DNA of 64,000 bases, from NCBI RefSeq assembly GCF_002261345.1, contig NZ_NEVT01000006.1:558001-622000 (forward strand). Direction: 5' to 3'. Under the pieces are notes generated by a model. The model had not been told where the DNA came from, made no database searches, and worked only from the letters and a program-made list of their open reading frames with translations. This stretch comes from Bordetella genomosp. 2. Lineage in GTDB: Bacteria > Pseudomonadota > Gammaproteobacteria > Burkholderiales > Burkholderiaceae_B. Below, piece by piece: positions 33,678 to 42,686 of the stretch. Every line of letters begins with the position of its first letter. Position 1 is the first letter of the stretch. The translations under genes were made by a program, and so were the position numbers.

Positions 33678-34020
33678 AAGGCTTTCCAGGGGGATATCTG
33701 TCCACAGGGCTTGTCGCGCGGGCCTCGATGATATCTCAGCGCGGCCCCAACCCGCCGCCTGCCCGCAACGCCAGCAAATTCGTCGCAAGTATTTGTTTTT
33801 TTTATAGAAAAAACCCGACCGCCGATGGCCCGCCCGCGGCCAACCCAGCGCAAAACCAGCATTCATCCGTGTTTGGGGGGAGTTCTACACAGAATTATCC
33901 ACAAAAACTGTGGATAGTTCCGGCGGCCCGGCGGCCTTGCCACGGTCCCGCTCCCCCCGTTACAGTTCGCCCTTGAATCGAGCGCCGCGCACCGCGGCCC
34001 TGCCACCGGGAGCCTTTCTC
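33678..34020. other. Intergenic region between xseA and exbB-like genes
   Basis: No gene is seen in these 343 nt. The middle is AT-rich (33784-33815, with an eight-T run and an A-run). The right side holds a DnaA-box pair: a consensus box TTATCCACA at 33895-33903 and an opposed near-consensus box at 33909-33917, with a third similar word TTCTACACA at 33883-33891. Divergent promoters for xseA and the exbB-like gene should also lie here, but I could not place them with confidence. Confidence 0.6.
33883..33917. promoter_or_regulatory. DnaA-box cluster (inverted pair plus one degenerate box)
   Basis: TTATCCACA at 33895-33903 matches the DnaA-box consensus exactly. TGTGGATAG at 33909-33917 is a box in the opposite orientation with one mismatch, separated by 5 nt. 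TTCTACACA at 33883-33891 is a further box with one mismatch. dnaA, dnaN and gidA are not in this window, so this is not shown to be oriC; a DnaA-controlled promoter or titration site is the simpler reading. Confidence 0.55.
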
Positions 34021-34629
34021 TTGCTGTCCATCATCCGCGAAGCCGGCTGGCCGATCTGGCCGCTGCTCGCCACGTCCCTCCTGGGCCTGGCGCTGATCGT
34101 CGAACGCCTGCTGTCGCTGCGCCGCAGCCTGGTGGCGCCGCGCGGGCTGGCCGAGCAGGTCATGGAAATGCAGCGCAACGGCCAGGACAGCCCCGAAGCG
34201 CTGGCCCGGCTCGAGCGCAATTCGCCGCTGGGCCGCATCCTCGCCGAAGTGCTGCGCCACCGTAGCCAGCCGCGCGACGACCAGCGCACCGCGGTCGAAG
34301 ACGTCGGCCGCGCCGTCGCGCACGACCTGAACCGGTACATTCCGGCGCTCGGGACGGTGGCGGTCATCGCCCCGCTCATGGGCCTGTTCGGCACCGTGGT
34401 GGGCATGATCGAAATCTTCGGCTCGTACACCCCCAGTGGCGGCGACCCGGCCCAGTTGGCGCGCGGCATTTCCATCGCCCTGTACAACACCGCATTCGGC
34501 ATCCTGATCGCCATTCCCGCCATGATCGCGCACCGCTACCTGCGCGGCCGCGTCGACACCCTGCTCAACCTCATGGAACAGATCGCCGCGCGCGTGGCGC
34601 GCGCCGCCCGTCCGGAGACCCGGCCATGA
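34021..34629 (+). CDS. MotA/TolQ/ExbB proton-channel family protein
   Basis: Inner-membrane proton-channel subunit that works with the ExbD/TolR-like partner encoded next. I place the start at a TTG (34021) preceded by GGGAG eight nt upstream, giving 202 residues beginning with a helix (REAGWPIWPLLATSLLGLAL). An in-frame ATG at 33910 would add 37 residues of low-complexity sequence and lies within the DnaA-box repeat. The family core is clear: IPALGTVAVIAPLMGLFGTV and RGISIALYNTAFGILIAIPA. It overlaps exbD-like by four nt (ATGA). A separate tonB-exbB-exbD operon lies at 58754-61009, so this pair probably serves another function, as the lpxK-linked pair common in betaproteobacteria. Confidence 0.9.
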   Translation: MLSIIREAGWPIWPLLATSLLGLALIVERLLSLRRSLVAPRGLAEQVMEMQRNGQDSPEALARLERNSPLGRILAEVLRHRSQPRDDQRTAVEDVGRAVAHDLNRYIPALGTVAVIAPLMGLFGTVVGMIEIFGSYTPSGGDPAQLARGISIALYNTAFGILIAIPAMIAHRYLRGRVDTLLNLMEQIAARVARAARPETRP

Positions 34630-35039
34630 ACTTCCGCGGGGCCCGCGGCGAGCGCGATGATCTCGAGATCAACCTGATCCCCCTGATCGACGTGCTGCTG
34701 GTCATCCTCATCTTCCTCGCCGCCACCACCTCGTTCGTCCGCTATACCCAGCTCAAGGTCGCCCTGCCCGAGGCGGCGGTCGAGCAGGACACGCCGCCCG
34801 CCATCGAAATCGCCATCAGCCGGGATGGCCGCTATGCGCTCAACGGCACGCTGGTCGACGCCGCCGACCCGTCCGCCATCGCCCAGGCCCTGGCGCTGGC
34901 GGCGGCGGGCAAAAGCCAGCCGGTGCTGGTCATCAACGCCGACGCCCAGGCGACCCACCAGTCGGTCGTCAACGTCATGGAAGCCGCCCGCCTGGCGGGC
35001 ATCGGCCGCGTCAACTTCGCCGCCCAGAACGCCCGGTGA
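34626..35039 (+). CDS. ExbD/TolR family protein
   Basis: Single-span inner-membrane protein of 137 residues that partners the preceding ExbB-like channel. The helix carries the proton-path aspartate ([20 protein letters not shown]), followed by a periplasmic domain with [20 protein letters not shown] and a C-terminal [20 protein letters not shown] segment typical of ExbD/TolR. The start ATG overlaps the preceding stop (ATGA), and the stop overlaps the GTG start of lpxK (GTGA), so the three genes form one coupled unit. Confidence 0.92.
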   Translation: MNFRGARGERDDLEINLIPLIDVLLVILIFLAATTSFVRYTQLKVALPEAAVEQDTPPAIEIAISRDGRYALNGTLVDAADPSAIAQALALAAAGKSQPVLVINADAQATHQSVVNVMEAARLAGIGRVNFAAQNAR

Positions 35040-36130
35040 CTCCCCCCGCTCCCCGCGCCGCCTTCCCGCAGCGCCACTGGCAACACGATGGCTGGCTGGC
35101 GAGGCTGCTGCGGCCGCTGGCCGCCGTGACGCGCTGGCATGTCGAACGGCGGCGCGCCCATTACCTGTCCGGCCGCCGGCCGGCCTACCGCGCCCCCGTG
35201 CCGGTGGTGGTGGTCGGCAACATCTACATCGGAGGCACCGGCAAGACGCCGGTGGTCATCGCCACGGTCCAGGCGTTGCGGGCGCGCGGCTGGAACCCGG
35301 GCGTCGTGAGCCGCGGCTACGGCACGCGCGTCGGGCCGCAGCCGCGGGTCGGCCAGGGCGAGCTCGATCCCGCCGACTACGGCGATGAGCCCGCGCTGAT
35401 CGCCCGCGCCACCGGCGCGCCGGTGGCGGTGCACCCGCGCCGGGCGCTCGCGGCCCAGGCGCTGCTGGCCCGGCACCCGCAGGTCGATGTGATCGTTTCC
35501 GACGACGGCCTGCAGCACCTGGCGCTGGCGCGCGACGTCGAGATCGTCGTGCAGGACGAGCGCGGCGTCGGCAACGGCCGGCTGCTGCCGGCCGGGCCGC
35601 TGCGCGAACCCGCCGCGCGCCTGGGCACGGTGCACGCCGTCATCACGAACCGGCCGCGCGCGCCCGGCGCGCCGGTCGATGCCATTCCGGATGGCGTGCC
35701 GCGCCGCGCCGACATGTGGCTCGAGCCGGACGCCGCCCGGCACCTGCAAAGCGACGCCCGCCGGCCGCTCGCCGACTTCGTCCCGGGCGGGGCTTTCGCT
35801 GCCGTGGCCGCCGCCGCGGGGATCGGCAACCCGGCGCGCTTTTTCGCCACCCTGCGGGCGGCCGGCATCCGGCCCGACCCCAGCCTGGCCCTGCCCGACC
35901 ACTACGACTACCGGCGCTCGCCGTTCGACGCCCTGGCCGCCGAGGCCATCCTGATCACCTCCAAGGACGCCATCAAGTGCCGCACGCTCGGCGATGCGCG
36001 CCTCTGGGAAGTGCCGGTGCAGGCGCGCTTTTCCGACCCGGCCCTGTTCGACTGGCTGGCCGCGCGGGCCCGCGCGGCCGCCGCCGCGCTGGCCCGCGAA
36101 AGCGCCGCCGGCCCGCACAAACTGCTTTAG
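35036..36130 (+). CDS. lpxK: Tetraacyldisaccharide 4'-kinase
   Basis: Inner-membrane-associated kinase of lipid A synthesis that phosphorylates the 4' position of the tetraacyldisaccharide precursor, 364 residues. The start is a GTG at 35036 overlapping the stop of the preceding gene. The Walker A motif is in [20 protein letters not shown] near residue 65. Also visible are [11 protein letters not shown], the aspartates in [16 protein letters not shown] and the C-terminal [10 protein letters not shown] strand, all family hallmarks. It sits with kdsB downstream, linking two envelope lipopolysaccharide steps. Confidence 0.95.
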   Translation: MTPPAPRAAFPQRHWQHDGWLARLLRPLAAVTRWHVERRRAHYLSGRRPAYRAPVPVVVVGNIYIGGTGKTPVVIATVQALRARGWNPGVVSRGYGTRVGPQPRVGQGELDPADYGDEPALIARATGAPVAVHPRRALAAQALLARHPQVDVIVSDDGLQHLALARDVEIVVQDERGVGNGRLLPAGPLREPAARLGTVHAVITNRPRAPGAPVDAIPDGVPRRADMWLEPDAARHLQSDARRPLADFVPGGAFAAVAAAAGIGNPARFFATLRAAGIRPDPSLALPDHYDYRRSPFDALAAEAILITSKDAIKCRTLGDARLWEVPVQARFSDPALFDWLAARARAAAAALARESAAGPHKLL

Positions 36131-36139
36131 AATCGCCCC

Positions 36140-36325
36140 ATGGAATCCCGCCTACTCGACATTCTCGTGTGCCCGGTGTGCAAGGGCCGCCTCGACTACG
36201 ACCGCGCCCAGGCCGAACTGATCTGCCGCGCCGACCGCCTGGCCTATCCGGTGCGCGACGGCATCCCGGTCATGCTCGAGTCGGAAGCCCGCCCGCTCGA
36301 CGGCGCGCGCCCCGAACCGGCGTGA
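36140..36325 (+). CDS. Trm112-like small protein (YcaR/UPF0434 family)
   Basis: Protein of 61 residues with a zinc-ribbon-like fold related to Trm112. Visible motifs are [20 protein letters not shown] (CPVC knuckle) and [20 protein letters not shown]; only three cysteines of a possible four remain, so metal binding is uncertain. Members are nearly always encoded between lpxK and kdsB, as here. Its function in bacteria is not settled; partner of a methyltransferase is one suggestion. A TAGAAT element (36127-36132) lies directly before the start and no ribosome site is evident. Confidence 0.9.
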   Translation: MESRLLDILVCPVCKGRLDYDRAQAELICRADRLAYPVRDGIPVMLESEARPLDGARPEPA

Positions 36326-36333
36326 GCCGCGCC

Positions 36334-37098
36334 GTGAGCTTCGTCGCCCTGATCCCGGCGCGCATGGCCTCGACGCGCCTGCCCGACAAACCCCTGGCCG
36401 ACATTGCCGGCAAGCCCATGGTCGTGCGCGTGGCCGAACGCGCCGCCCGTTCGCGCGCCGAGCGGGTCTGCATCGCCACCGACGACGCCCGCGTCGAGCG
36501 GGCCGCCGCGGCGCATGGCCACGCCGCCCTGCTGACCCGCGCCGACCACCCCACCGGCACCGACCGCCTGGCCGAGGCGGTCGAGCAGCTCGGCCTGCCC
36601 GACGACGCCATCGTGGTCAACGTCCAGGGCGACGAACCGCTGATCGACCCGGCGCTCATCGACGCCGTGGCCGAGTCGCTGCAGGTCCATCCGCAGGCCG
36701 ACATCGCGACCTGCGCCTGCCCCCTGGCCGACGCCGAGGCCCTGTTCAACCCGAATGTGGTCAAGGTGGTGTGCGGCGCCGACGGACGCGCCCTGTATTT
36801 CTCGCGCGCGCCCATTCCCTGGGCGCGCGACGCGCTGGCGGGCGGCCAGCGGCTGCTGGCGCCGGGCCTGCCCGCCCTGCACCACATCGGCCTGTACGCC
36901 TACCGGGTCGCCTTCCTGCGGCGCTTCCCGACCTTGCCGCAGGGCGCACTGGAACGCTACGAAGCCCTGGAACAGCTGCGCGCCCTGGAACACGGCCACA
37001 GCATCGTCGTGCACCGCACCCCCCAGGCGCCGCAGGCCGGGGTCGACACGCCGGACGACCTGGCGCGCGTGCGAACCCTCTATGCAAATGGGTTATAA
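36334..37098 (+). CDS. kdsB: 3-deoxy-manno-octulosonate cytidylyltransferase (CMP-KDO synthetase)
   Basis: Cytoplasmic enzyme that activates KDO with CTP for lipopolysaccharide core synthesis. I use the GTG at 36334, giving 254 residues starting [20 protein letters not shown], as in known KdsB. A second GTG at 36322 overlaps the preceding stop codon (GTGA) and would add four residues. Nucleotide-binding motifs are [20 protein letters not shown] and the metal-binding aspartate in [13 protein letters not shown]. The [15 protein letters not shown] segment and C-terminal [12 protein letters not shown] complete the family pattern. Confidence 0.95.
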   Translation: MSFVALIPARMASTRLPDKPLADIAGKPMVVRVAERAARSRAERVCIATDDARVERAAAAHGHAALLTRADHPTGTDRLAEAVEQLGLPDDAIVVNVQGDEPLIDPALIDAVAESLQVHPQADIATCACPLADAEALFNPNVVKVVCGADGRALYFSRAPIPWARDALAGGQRLLAPGLPALHHIGLYAYRVAFLRRFPTLPQGALERYEALEQLRALEHGHSIVVHRTPQAPQAGVDTPDDLARVRTLYANGL

Positions 37099-37150
37099 GG
37101 GGTTTTCCCTTGATCCGCGCGGCCACAACGGCTGCTGCATTGCGGCATAA

Positions 37151-37849
<699 letters not shown>

Positions 37850-37924
37850 GCCGGCGCCGCCGCTTTCGCGCGCCGCGGCCCGCCGCGGCGCTCCGTTGAA
37901 CTCTTCCCGCTCAAAAGAACCGAC

Positions 37925-38683
37925 ATGGAAATCGCGAACAAGGTATTCATCGTCACCGGCGGCGCGTCCGGCCTGGGCGCCGGCACGGTGCGCATGCTGG
38001 TGGCCAACGGCGCCAAGGTCGTCATCGCCGACCTGCAGGACGAACCCGGCCAGGCGCTGGCCGACGAACTGGGCCAGCGCTACGTGCATTGCGACGTCAC
38101 CCAGGAAGCCGACGGCCAGCGCGCCGTGGCGGCCGCGCGCGAGCTCGGCGCGCTGTTCGGCCTGGTCAATTGCGCCGGCGTGGCACCGGCCGCGAAGATC
38201 GTCGGCAAGAATGGCGCGCACCCGCTCGACCTGTTCCAGAAAGTCGTCTCGATCAACCTGATCGGCAGCTTCAACATGATGCGGCTGGCCGCCGAGGCCA
38301 TGAGCGCCAACGCGCCGGAACCCACCGGCGAACGCGGCGTGCTCATCAATACCGCATCGGTGGCGGCCTTCGACGGCCAGATCGGCCAGGCGGCCTACGC
38401 CGCCTCCAAGGCCGGCGTGGCCGGCATGACCCTGCCCATCGCGCGCGACCTGGCCAAGACCGGCATCCGCTGCATGACCATCGCCCCGGGCATCTTCGGC
38501 ACCCCCATGATCTTCGGCATGCCCCAGGAGGTCCAGGACTCGCTGGCCGCCAGCATCCCGTTCCCCGCCCGCCTCGGCCGCCCCGAGGACTACGCCAAGC
38601 TGGTCCACAGCATCATCACCAACGACATGCTCAACGGCGAAACGATCCGCCTCGACGGCGCGATCCGCATGCCGCCCAAGTAA
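37925..38683 (+). CDS. Short-chain dehydrogenase, 3-hydroxyacyl-CoA dehydrogenase type
   Basis: NAD-dependent oxidoreductase of 252 residues in the classical SDR family. The Rossmann glycine motif is [16 protein letters not shown] near residue 12, followed by NCAGVAPA, the catalytic serine in [12 protein letters not shown] and YAASK with the catalytic tyrosine and lysine. The closest pattern is the type II 3-hydroxyacyl-CoA dehydrogenase (HSD17B10-like), with [20 protein letters not shown]. It would act in fatty-acid or branched-chain amino acid breakdown. It lies 75 nt after adk on the same strand; there is no obvious functional tie to its neighbours. Confidence 0.88.
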   Translation: MEIANKVFIVTGGASGLGAGTVRMLVANGAKVVIADLQDEPGQALADELGQRYVHCDVTQEADGQRAVAAARELGALFGLVNCAGVAPAAKIVGKNGAHPLDLFQKVVSINLIGSFNMMRLAAEAMSANAPEPTGERGVLINTASVAAFDGQIGQAAYAASKAGVAGMTLPIARDLAKTGIRCMTIAPGIFGTPMIFGMPQEVQDSLAASIPFPARLGRPEDYAKLVHSIITNDMLNGETIRLDGAIRMPPK

Positions 38684-38739
38684 CGCCCTCCGCGCGGCCG
38701 CCCGCTCCAGGCCGGCCGCGCGTACTTTCCCGCCTCTCC

Positions 38740-40296
38740 ATGGGTCTGTTCCGCTCGGCCGCCACCGTCAGCAGCTTCACGCTGCTGTCGCGCATTACCG
38801 GCCTGGTCCGCGACATCCTGGCCGCGCGCGCATTCGGCGCCGGCCCGCTGACCGACGCTTTCTGGGTGGCGTTCCGCATTCCCAACCTGTTGCGCCGCCT
38901 GTTCGCCGAAGGCGCGTTCTCGCAGGCCTTCGTGCCCATCCTGGGGGCGGCGCGCGCCGAGCGCAGCGACGCCGAAGTGCGCACCCTGCTCGACCGCGTG
39001 GCGCTGCTGCTGACCCTGGCCCTGATGGCGATCACGCTGTTGGGCATTCTCGCCGCCCCGTGGGTCGTCACCGCCATGGCCAGCGGCCTGCGCGACGCGG
39101 CGCGCGGCACCGAATTCGGCGCGGCCGTCTGGATGACGCGGGTGATGTTCCCCTACATCCTCTGCATGTCGCTGGTGGCGTTCGCCTCGGGCGTGCTCAA
39201 CACCTGGCGCCGCTTCGCGGTGCCGGCCTTCACGCCCATGCTGCTCAACCTGGCCATGATCGCGGCCTGCCTGTGGCTGGCTCCGCGCATGGACGTACCC
39301 ATCTATGCGCTGGCGCTCGGCGTCATGGTCGGCGGCGTCGCCCAACTGGCCGTGCAGTGGGCGGCGCTGGCGCGCCTCGGCCTGGTCCCGCGGCTGGCCA
39401 CCAACCTGCGCCAGGCCTGGGGCGACCCCACCGTGCAGCGCATCCTCCGCCAGATGGCGCCCGCCACGCTGGGCGTGTCGGTGGCCCAGATATCCTTGCT
39501 CATCAATACCAACATCGCGACCTGGCTGGCGCCGGGCAGCGTGACCTGGCTGTCGTTCGCCGACCGGCTCATGGAGTTTCCCACCGCCCTGCTGGGCGTC
39601 GCCCTGGGCACGGTGCTGCTGCCCAGCCTGTCGGCCGCCCACGCGCGGCAGGACGGCGCCGGCTATTCCGCGCTGCTCGACTGGGGGCTGCGGCTGGTGC
39701 TGCTGCTGGGCCTGCCGGCCGCGCTCGGCCTGGCGCTGCTCTCCGACGGCCTGGTCGCCACGCTGTTCCACTACGGCGCGTTCCAGGCCCGCGACGTGGA
39801 GCAGACCCGCCTGGCGGTGGTGGCCTATTCGGCCGGCCTGATCGGCATCCTGGCAGTGAAGATCCTGGCCCCCGGCTTCTATGCCCAGCAGGACATCCGC
39901 ACCCCGGTCAAGATCGCCATCATGGTGCTGGTGGCCACCCAGTTGATGAACCTGGCGCTGGTGCCAGCGCTGTCGCACGCCGGCCTGGCCCTGGCCATCG
40001 GCCTGGGAGCGACGCTCAACGCGCTGGCGCTGCTGGCCGGGCTGCTGCGGCGCGGCGTTTATCGGCCCGCGCCGGGCTGGGGGCGGTTTGCGCTGCGGCT
40101 GCTGCCCGCGCTGGCCGCCCTGGCGGCCGTATTGATCTACACCGACCGGCGGCTGGACTGGCTCGCCCTGCAGGCCCAGCCCGGCCAGCGCGCCCTCTGG
40201 CTGGCCGCCGTACTGGCCGCCAGCGCCGCCGCCTATTTCGGGGCGCTGTTCCTGTGCGGCTTCCGCCCGCGCGACTTCGGCCGCCGCCGCGGCTGA
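38740..40296 (+). CDS. murJ: MurJ, lipid II flippase
   Basis: Polytopic inner-membrane protein of 518 residues of the MOP superfamily that exports lipid II for peptidoglycan synthesis. The start at 38740 gives the standard N-terminus GLFRSAATVSSFTLLSRITG; a longer reading into upstream sequence was rejected. Other hallmarks are DAFWVAFRIPNLLRRLFAEG with conserved basic residues, SQAFVPIL and the later ILAPGFYAQQDIRTPVKIAI. About 14 helices are visible. The stop is followed by AT-rich sequence leading to an orphan FecR-like gene. Confidence 0.96.
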   Translation: MGLFRSAATVSSFTLLSRITGLVRDILAARAFGAGPLTDAFWVAFRIPNLLRRLFAEGAFSQAFVPILGAARAERSDAEVRTLLDRVALLLTLALMAITLLGILAAPWVVTAMASGLRDAARGTEFGAAVWMTRVMFPYILCMSLVAFASGVLNTWRRFAVPAFTPMLLNLAMIAACLWLAPRMDVPIYALALGVMVGGVAQLAVQWAALARLGLVPRLATNLRQAWGDPTVQRILRQMAPATLGVSVAQISLLINTNIATWLAPGSVTWLSFADRLMEFPTALLGVALGTVLLPSLSAAHARQDGAGYSALLDWGLRLVLLLGLPAALGLALLSDGLVATLFHYGAFQARDVEQTRLAVVAYSAGLIGILAVKILAPGFYAQQDIRTPVKIAIMVLVATQLMNLALVPALSHAGLALAIGLGATLNALALLAGLLRRGVYRPAPGWGRFALRLLPALAALAAVLIYTDRRLDWLALQAQPGQRALWLAAVLAASAAAYFGALFLCGFRPRDFGRRRG

Positions 40297-40401
40297 CCCT
40301 TCCGCGCTCCACCGTCGCATCGCGGTTACAACATCACCCAAAATCAAAAAACTGCACGCAAATTATGTAATCTAAAGTAAAAAAAGCATTATTATTTAAG
40401 A

Positions 40402-41427
40402 ATGCAATCGCTCGGCAGTCACTCGAGTTCGCTCATGGGGACGGATATCCCTTCCAGCCAGGCGCCGCCGCTGTCAGACCAGGTCATCGACTGGCTGCTG
40501 CTGCTGCGCTCTGGACGCGCGACCCAGCACGACTACGCCAATTTCCTGGCCTGGCGCAATGCCGATCCGCGCCACGACAGCGCCTGGCAGCAGCTCACCG
40601 GCACGCTCGGCGGCGCGGCGTTCGGCCGGCTGGGCGATGCCTACCCGGCGGCCGGCTACCCGGCCCATCCGCCATCCGTCCCCGCCGAAACGGTGTCGCA
40701 CACGCGCCGCCGTTTCCTGGGCGGCATCGCGCTGCTGGCCGCGGGCAGCGGCTCGGCCGCCTATGTCGGCAACATGTTCTTCCCGCTCGGCAGCCTGGCA
40801 TCCGACGCCGCGACGGCCACGGCCGAGCGGCGCCGCTATACCTTGTCCGACCGCAGCGAACTCCTGCTGGATGCGCGCAGCCGGGTCGACCTGACCTTTA
40901 CCGCCAATTCGCGCCACCTGCGGCTGCAACAGGGCGCCGTGACCGTCACCGCGGCGCCGGACGACCGGCGACCCTTCACCGTACAGACCGCCGAAGGCAT
41001 GATCCGCTCCTCCGGCAACCGCTACATGGTGCGGCAGCAGCCACACCGCACCCTGGTGGTGGCGCACGACGAGCCCGTCGAAATCGAAACCCTGGCCGGC
41101 GCCCGCGACATCCTGCGCCCCGGCCTCGGCGTACGCTTCGACTCCGTGCGCGTGGGCGTGCCGCGCGCCGAGCTGGCCGCCCAGGCCGCCTGGGAACGCG
41201 GCATGATCGACGCCCGCGGCCAGCCCCTGGCCGAAATCGTCGAATCGCTACGTCCCTATTACCCCGGCACCTTGCGCGTATCGATGGCCGCGGGCGGCCT
41301 GCCCGTTTCCGGCGTGTACCCGCTGGACGACGTCGACGTGACCCTGCAGTCCCTCGAAGACCGCATGCCCATCGACGTATGGCGCTTCATGCGCTGGTTC
41401 GTATCGATCGGCGTAGCCTCTGCCTAG
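40402..41427 (+). CDS. FecR-like transmembrane anti-sigma/regulator protein, no linked ECF sigma factor
   Basis: FecR-family protein of 341 residues. The N-terminal DUF4880-like cytoplasmic part has WLLLLRSGRATQHDYANFLA and WQQLTGTLGG. A helix near residue 105 is preceded by HTRRRFLGGIALLAAGSGSA, which resembles a Tat signal as reported for FecR proteins. The periplasmic FecR domain (TLSDRSELLLDARSRVDLTF, GAVTVTAAPDDRRPFTVQTA) and a C-terminal secretin-like region follow. Such proteins normally relay a signal from a TonB-dependent receptor to an ECF sigma factor, but neither lies next to this gene. A second ATG at 40435 is possible; neither start has a clear ribosome site. The 105 nt upstream are strikingly AT-rich for this genome. 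Confidence 0.85.
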   Translation: MQSLGSHSSSLMGTDIPSSQAPPLSDQVIDWLLLLRSGRATQHDYANFLAWRNADPRHDSAWQQLTGTLGGAAFGRLGDAYPAAGYPAHPPSVPAETVSHTRRRFLGGIALLAAGSGSAAYVGNMFFPLGSLASDAATATAERRRYTLSDRSELLLDARSRVDLTFTANSRHLRLQQGAVTVTAAPDDRRPFTVQTAEGMIRSSGNRYMVRQQPHRTLVVAHDEPVEIETLAGARDILRPGLGVRFDSVRVGVPRAELAAQAAWERGMIDARGQPLAEIVESLRPYYPGTLRVSMAAGGLPVSGVYPLDDVDVTLQSLEDRMPIDVWRFMRWFVSIGVASA

Positions 41428-41471
41428 GGTCGCTGCGCGGGCGTCTCTGGCCCGCCCCTGGGCTAAAGAGC

Positions 41472-41499
41472 TTGCAATCCGTTCGATACTTGCTACAAT
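41472..41499 (+). promoter_or_regulatory. Predicted promoter of rpsT
   Basis: TTGCAA (41472-41477) and TACAAT (41494-41499) are spaced by 16 nt, with transcription expected near 41506, about 30 nt before the rpsT ATG. Confidence 0.6.
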
Positions 41500-41534
41500 A
41501 TCGGACTTTGCCGAATTCACTTTAATATCGCAAC

Positions 41535-41798
41535 ATGGCCAATACCGCCCAAGCCCGCAAGCGCGCCCGCCAATCGGTCGCGCGCAACAAGCACAATTCC
41601 AGCCTGCGCTCGATGCTGCGCACCGCCATCAAGCGCGTTCGCCAATCCATCGCTGCCGGCGACAAGGCGGCGGCCAGCGAAGTGTTCCAGAAAGCCACCA
41701 GCGTGATCGATCGCGTGGCCGACAAGAACATCATCCACAAGAACAAGGCCGCTCGCCACAAGAGCCGCCTGGCCGCCGCCATCAAGGCGCTGGCCTGA
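41535..41798 (+). CDS. rpsT: 30S ribosomal protein S20
   Basis: Primary 16S rRNA-binding protein of the small subunit, 87 residues, highly basic. It begins [20 protein letters not shown] and ends [17 protein letters not shown], matching S20 along its whole length. It has its own promoter and a perfect palindromic terminator, so it is a single-gene unit between the orphan FecR gene and the sugar-acid locus. Confidence 0.98.
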   Translation: MANTAQARKRARQSVARNKHNSSLRSMLRTAIKRVRQSIAAGDKAAASEVFQKATSVIDRVADKNIIHKNKAARHKSRLAAAIKALA

Positions 41799-41840
41799 GC
41801 CATTCTGCCGCCCCGCGCGCCGGGGCTGCATGAATACGGC

Positions 41841-41876
41841 AAAACAAAAGGATGCCCGCGGGCATCCTTTTGTTTT
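41841..41876. terminator. Bidirectional terminator between rpsT and the aldolase gene
   Basis: A perfect 36-nt palindrome: 18-bp arms meeting at GCCCGCGGGC, with A-rich and T-rich outer ends. It terminates rpsT on the plus strand and the sugar-acid operon on the minus strand. Confidence 0.85.
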
Positions 41877-41891
41877 GGATGACTCCCGGGT

Positions 41892-42659
41892 TCAGCTGGG
41901 AAAGGCCTCGCGCAGGGCGAACGTCGCCTGCTTGAAGACTCCCAGGTCGGTGCCCACCGCCACGAAGTGCATGCCCATTTCCAGGTAGCGGCGCGCATCG
42001 GCCTGCACGGGCGCCAGGATACCCACCGCCTTGCCCTGCGCGTTGGCGCGTTCGTACAAGTGCCGTATGACTTCCTGCACCTCCGGATGCCCGGGGTTGC
42101 CGATATGGCCCAGCGCGGCCGCCAGGTCCGACGGCCCGATGAAAATGCCGTCCACCCCTTCCACCGCGGCGATCTGGTCGACCGCCTCGATGCCGGGCCG
42201 GCTTTCGATCTGCAGCAGGACGCAGATATTGTCGTTGATGGTCTGCAGGTAATCCGGCACCGTGCCATACAGGTTGCTGCGCTGCGAGCCCGCCACGCCG
42301 CGCATGCCCTGCGGCGGGTAGCGGGTGGCGGCCACGGCGCGCCGCGCGTCGTCGGCCGATTCGACGAACGGGATCAACAGGTTGTAGAAACCGATATCCA
42401 GCAGGCGCTTGATCTGCACCGGGTCATTCCACGACGGCCGCCCGACCGGCGCGCTGGCGCTGCCCTGCAGGGCCTGCAGCTGCTGCAGGAACATCGGCAC
42501 TTCATTGGGCGAGTGCTCGCCGTCGAGCAACAGCCAGTCGTAGTTGGCCAGCCCGGCCACTTCGGCGGTGATATGGCTGGACATGCACATCCAGAAACCA
42601 ATCAGCCGCTCGCGCGCCAGGATGCGTTGACGGAAACGGTTGGGCAACGGTGAATTCAT
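41892..42659 (-). CDS. HpaI/HpcH-family 2-keto-3-deoxy acid aldolase
   Basis: Cytoplasmic class II aldolase of 255 residues that splits 2-keto-3-deoxy sugar acids (or 4-hydroxy-2-oxoheptanedioate) to pyruvate and an aldehyde. Metal and substrate residues are visible in [43 protein letters not shown] and [17 protein letters not shown]. The catalytic histidine/aspartate pattern is intact. It is the last gene of the leftward sugar-acid operon, 27 nt after the dehydratase gene, and is followed by the shared terminator. 2-keto-3-deoxy-L-rhamnonate-type aldolase is a reasonable label; specificity is not evident. Confidence 0.9.
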   Translation of the reverse strand: MNSPLPNRFRQRILARERLIGFWMCMSSHITAEVAGLANYDWLLLDGEHSPNEVPMFLQQLQALQGSASAPVGRPSWNDPVQIKRLLDIGFYNLLIPFVESADDARRAVAATRYPPQGMRGVAGSQRSNLYGTVPDYLQTINDNICVLLQIESRPGIEAVDQIAAVEGVDGIFIGPSDLAAALGHIGNPGHPEVQEVIRHLYERANAQGKAVGILAPVQADARRYLEMGMHFVAVGTDLGVFKQATFALREAFPS

Positions 42660-42686
42660 GGTGAGTCCTTGCGCTGGTGGAATCGG

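Noticed and set aside
33678-33920. Chromosomal replication origin
   Set aside because: Only two good DnaA boxes and one degenerate box are present, and dnaA, dnaN, gidA or parAB are absent, so an origin is not supported.
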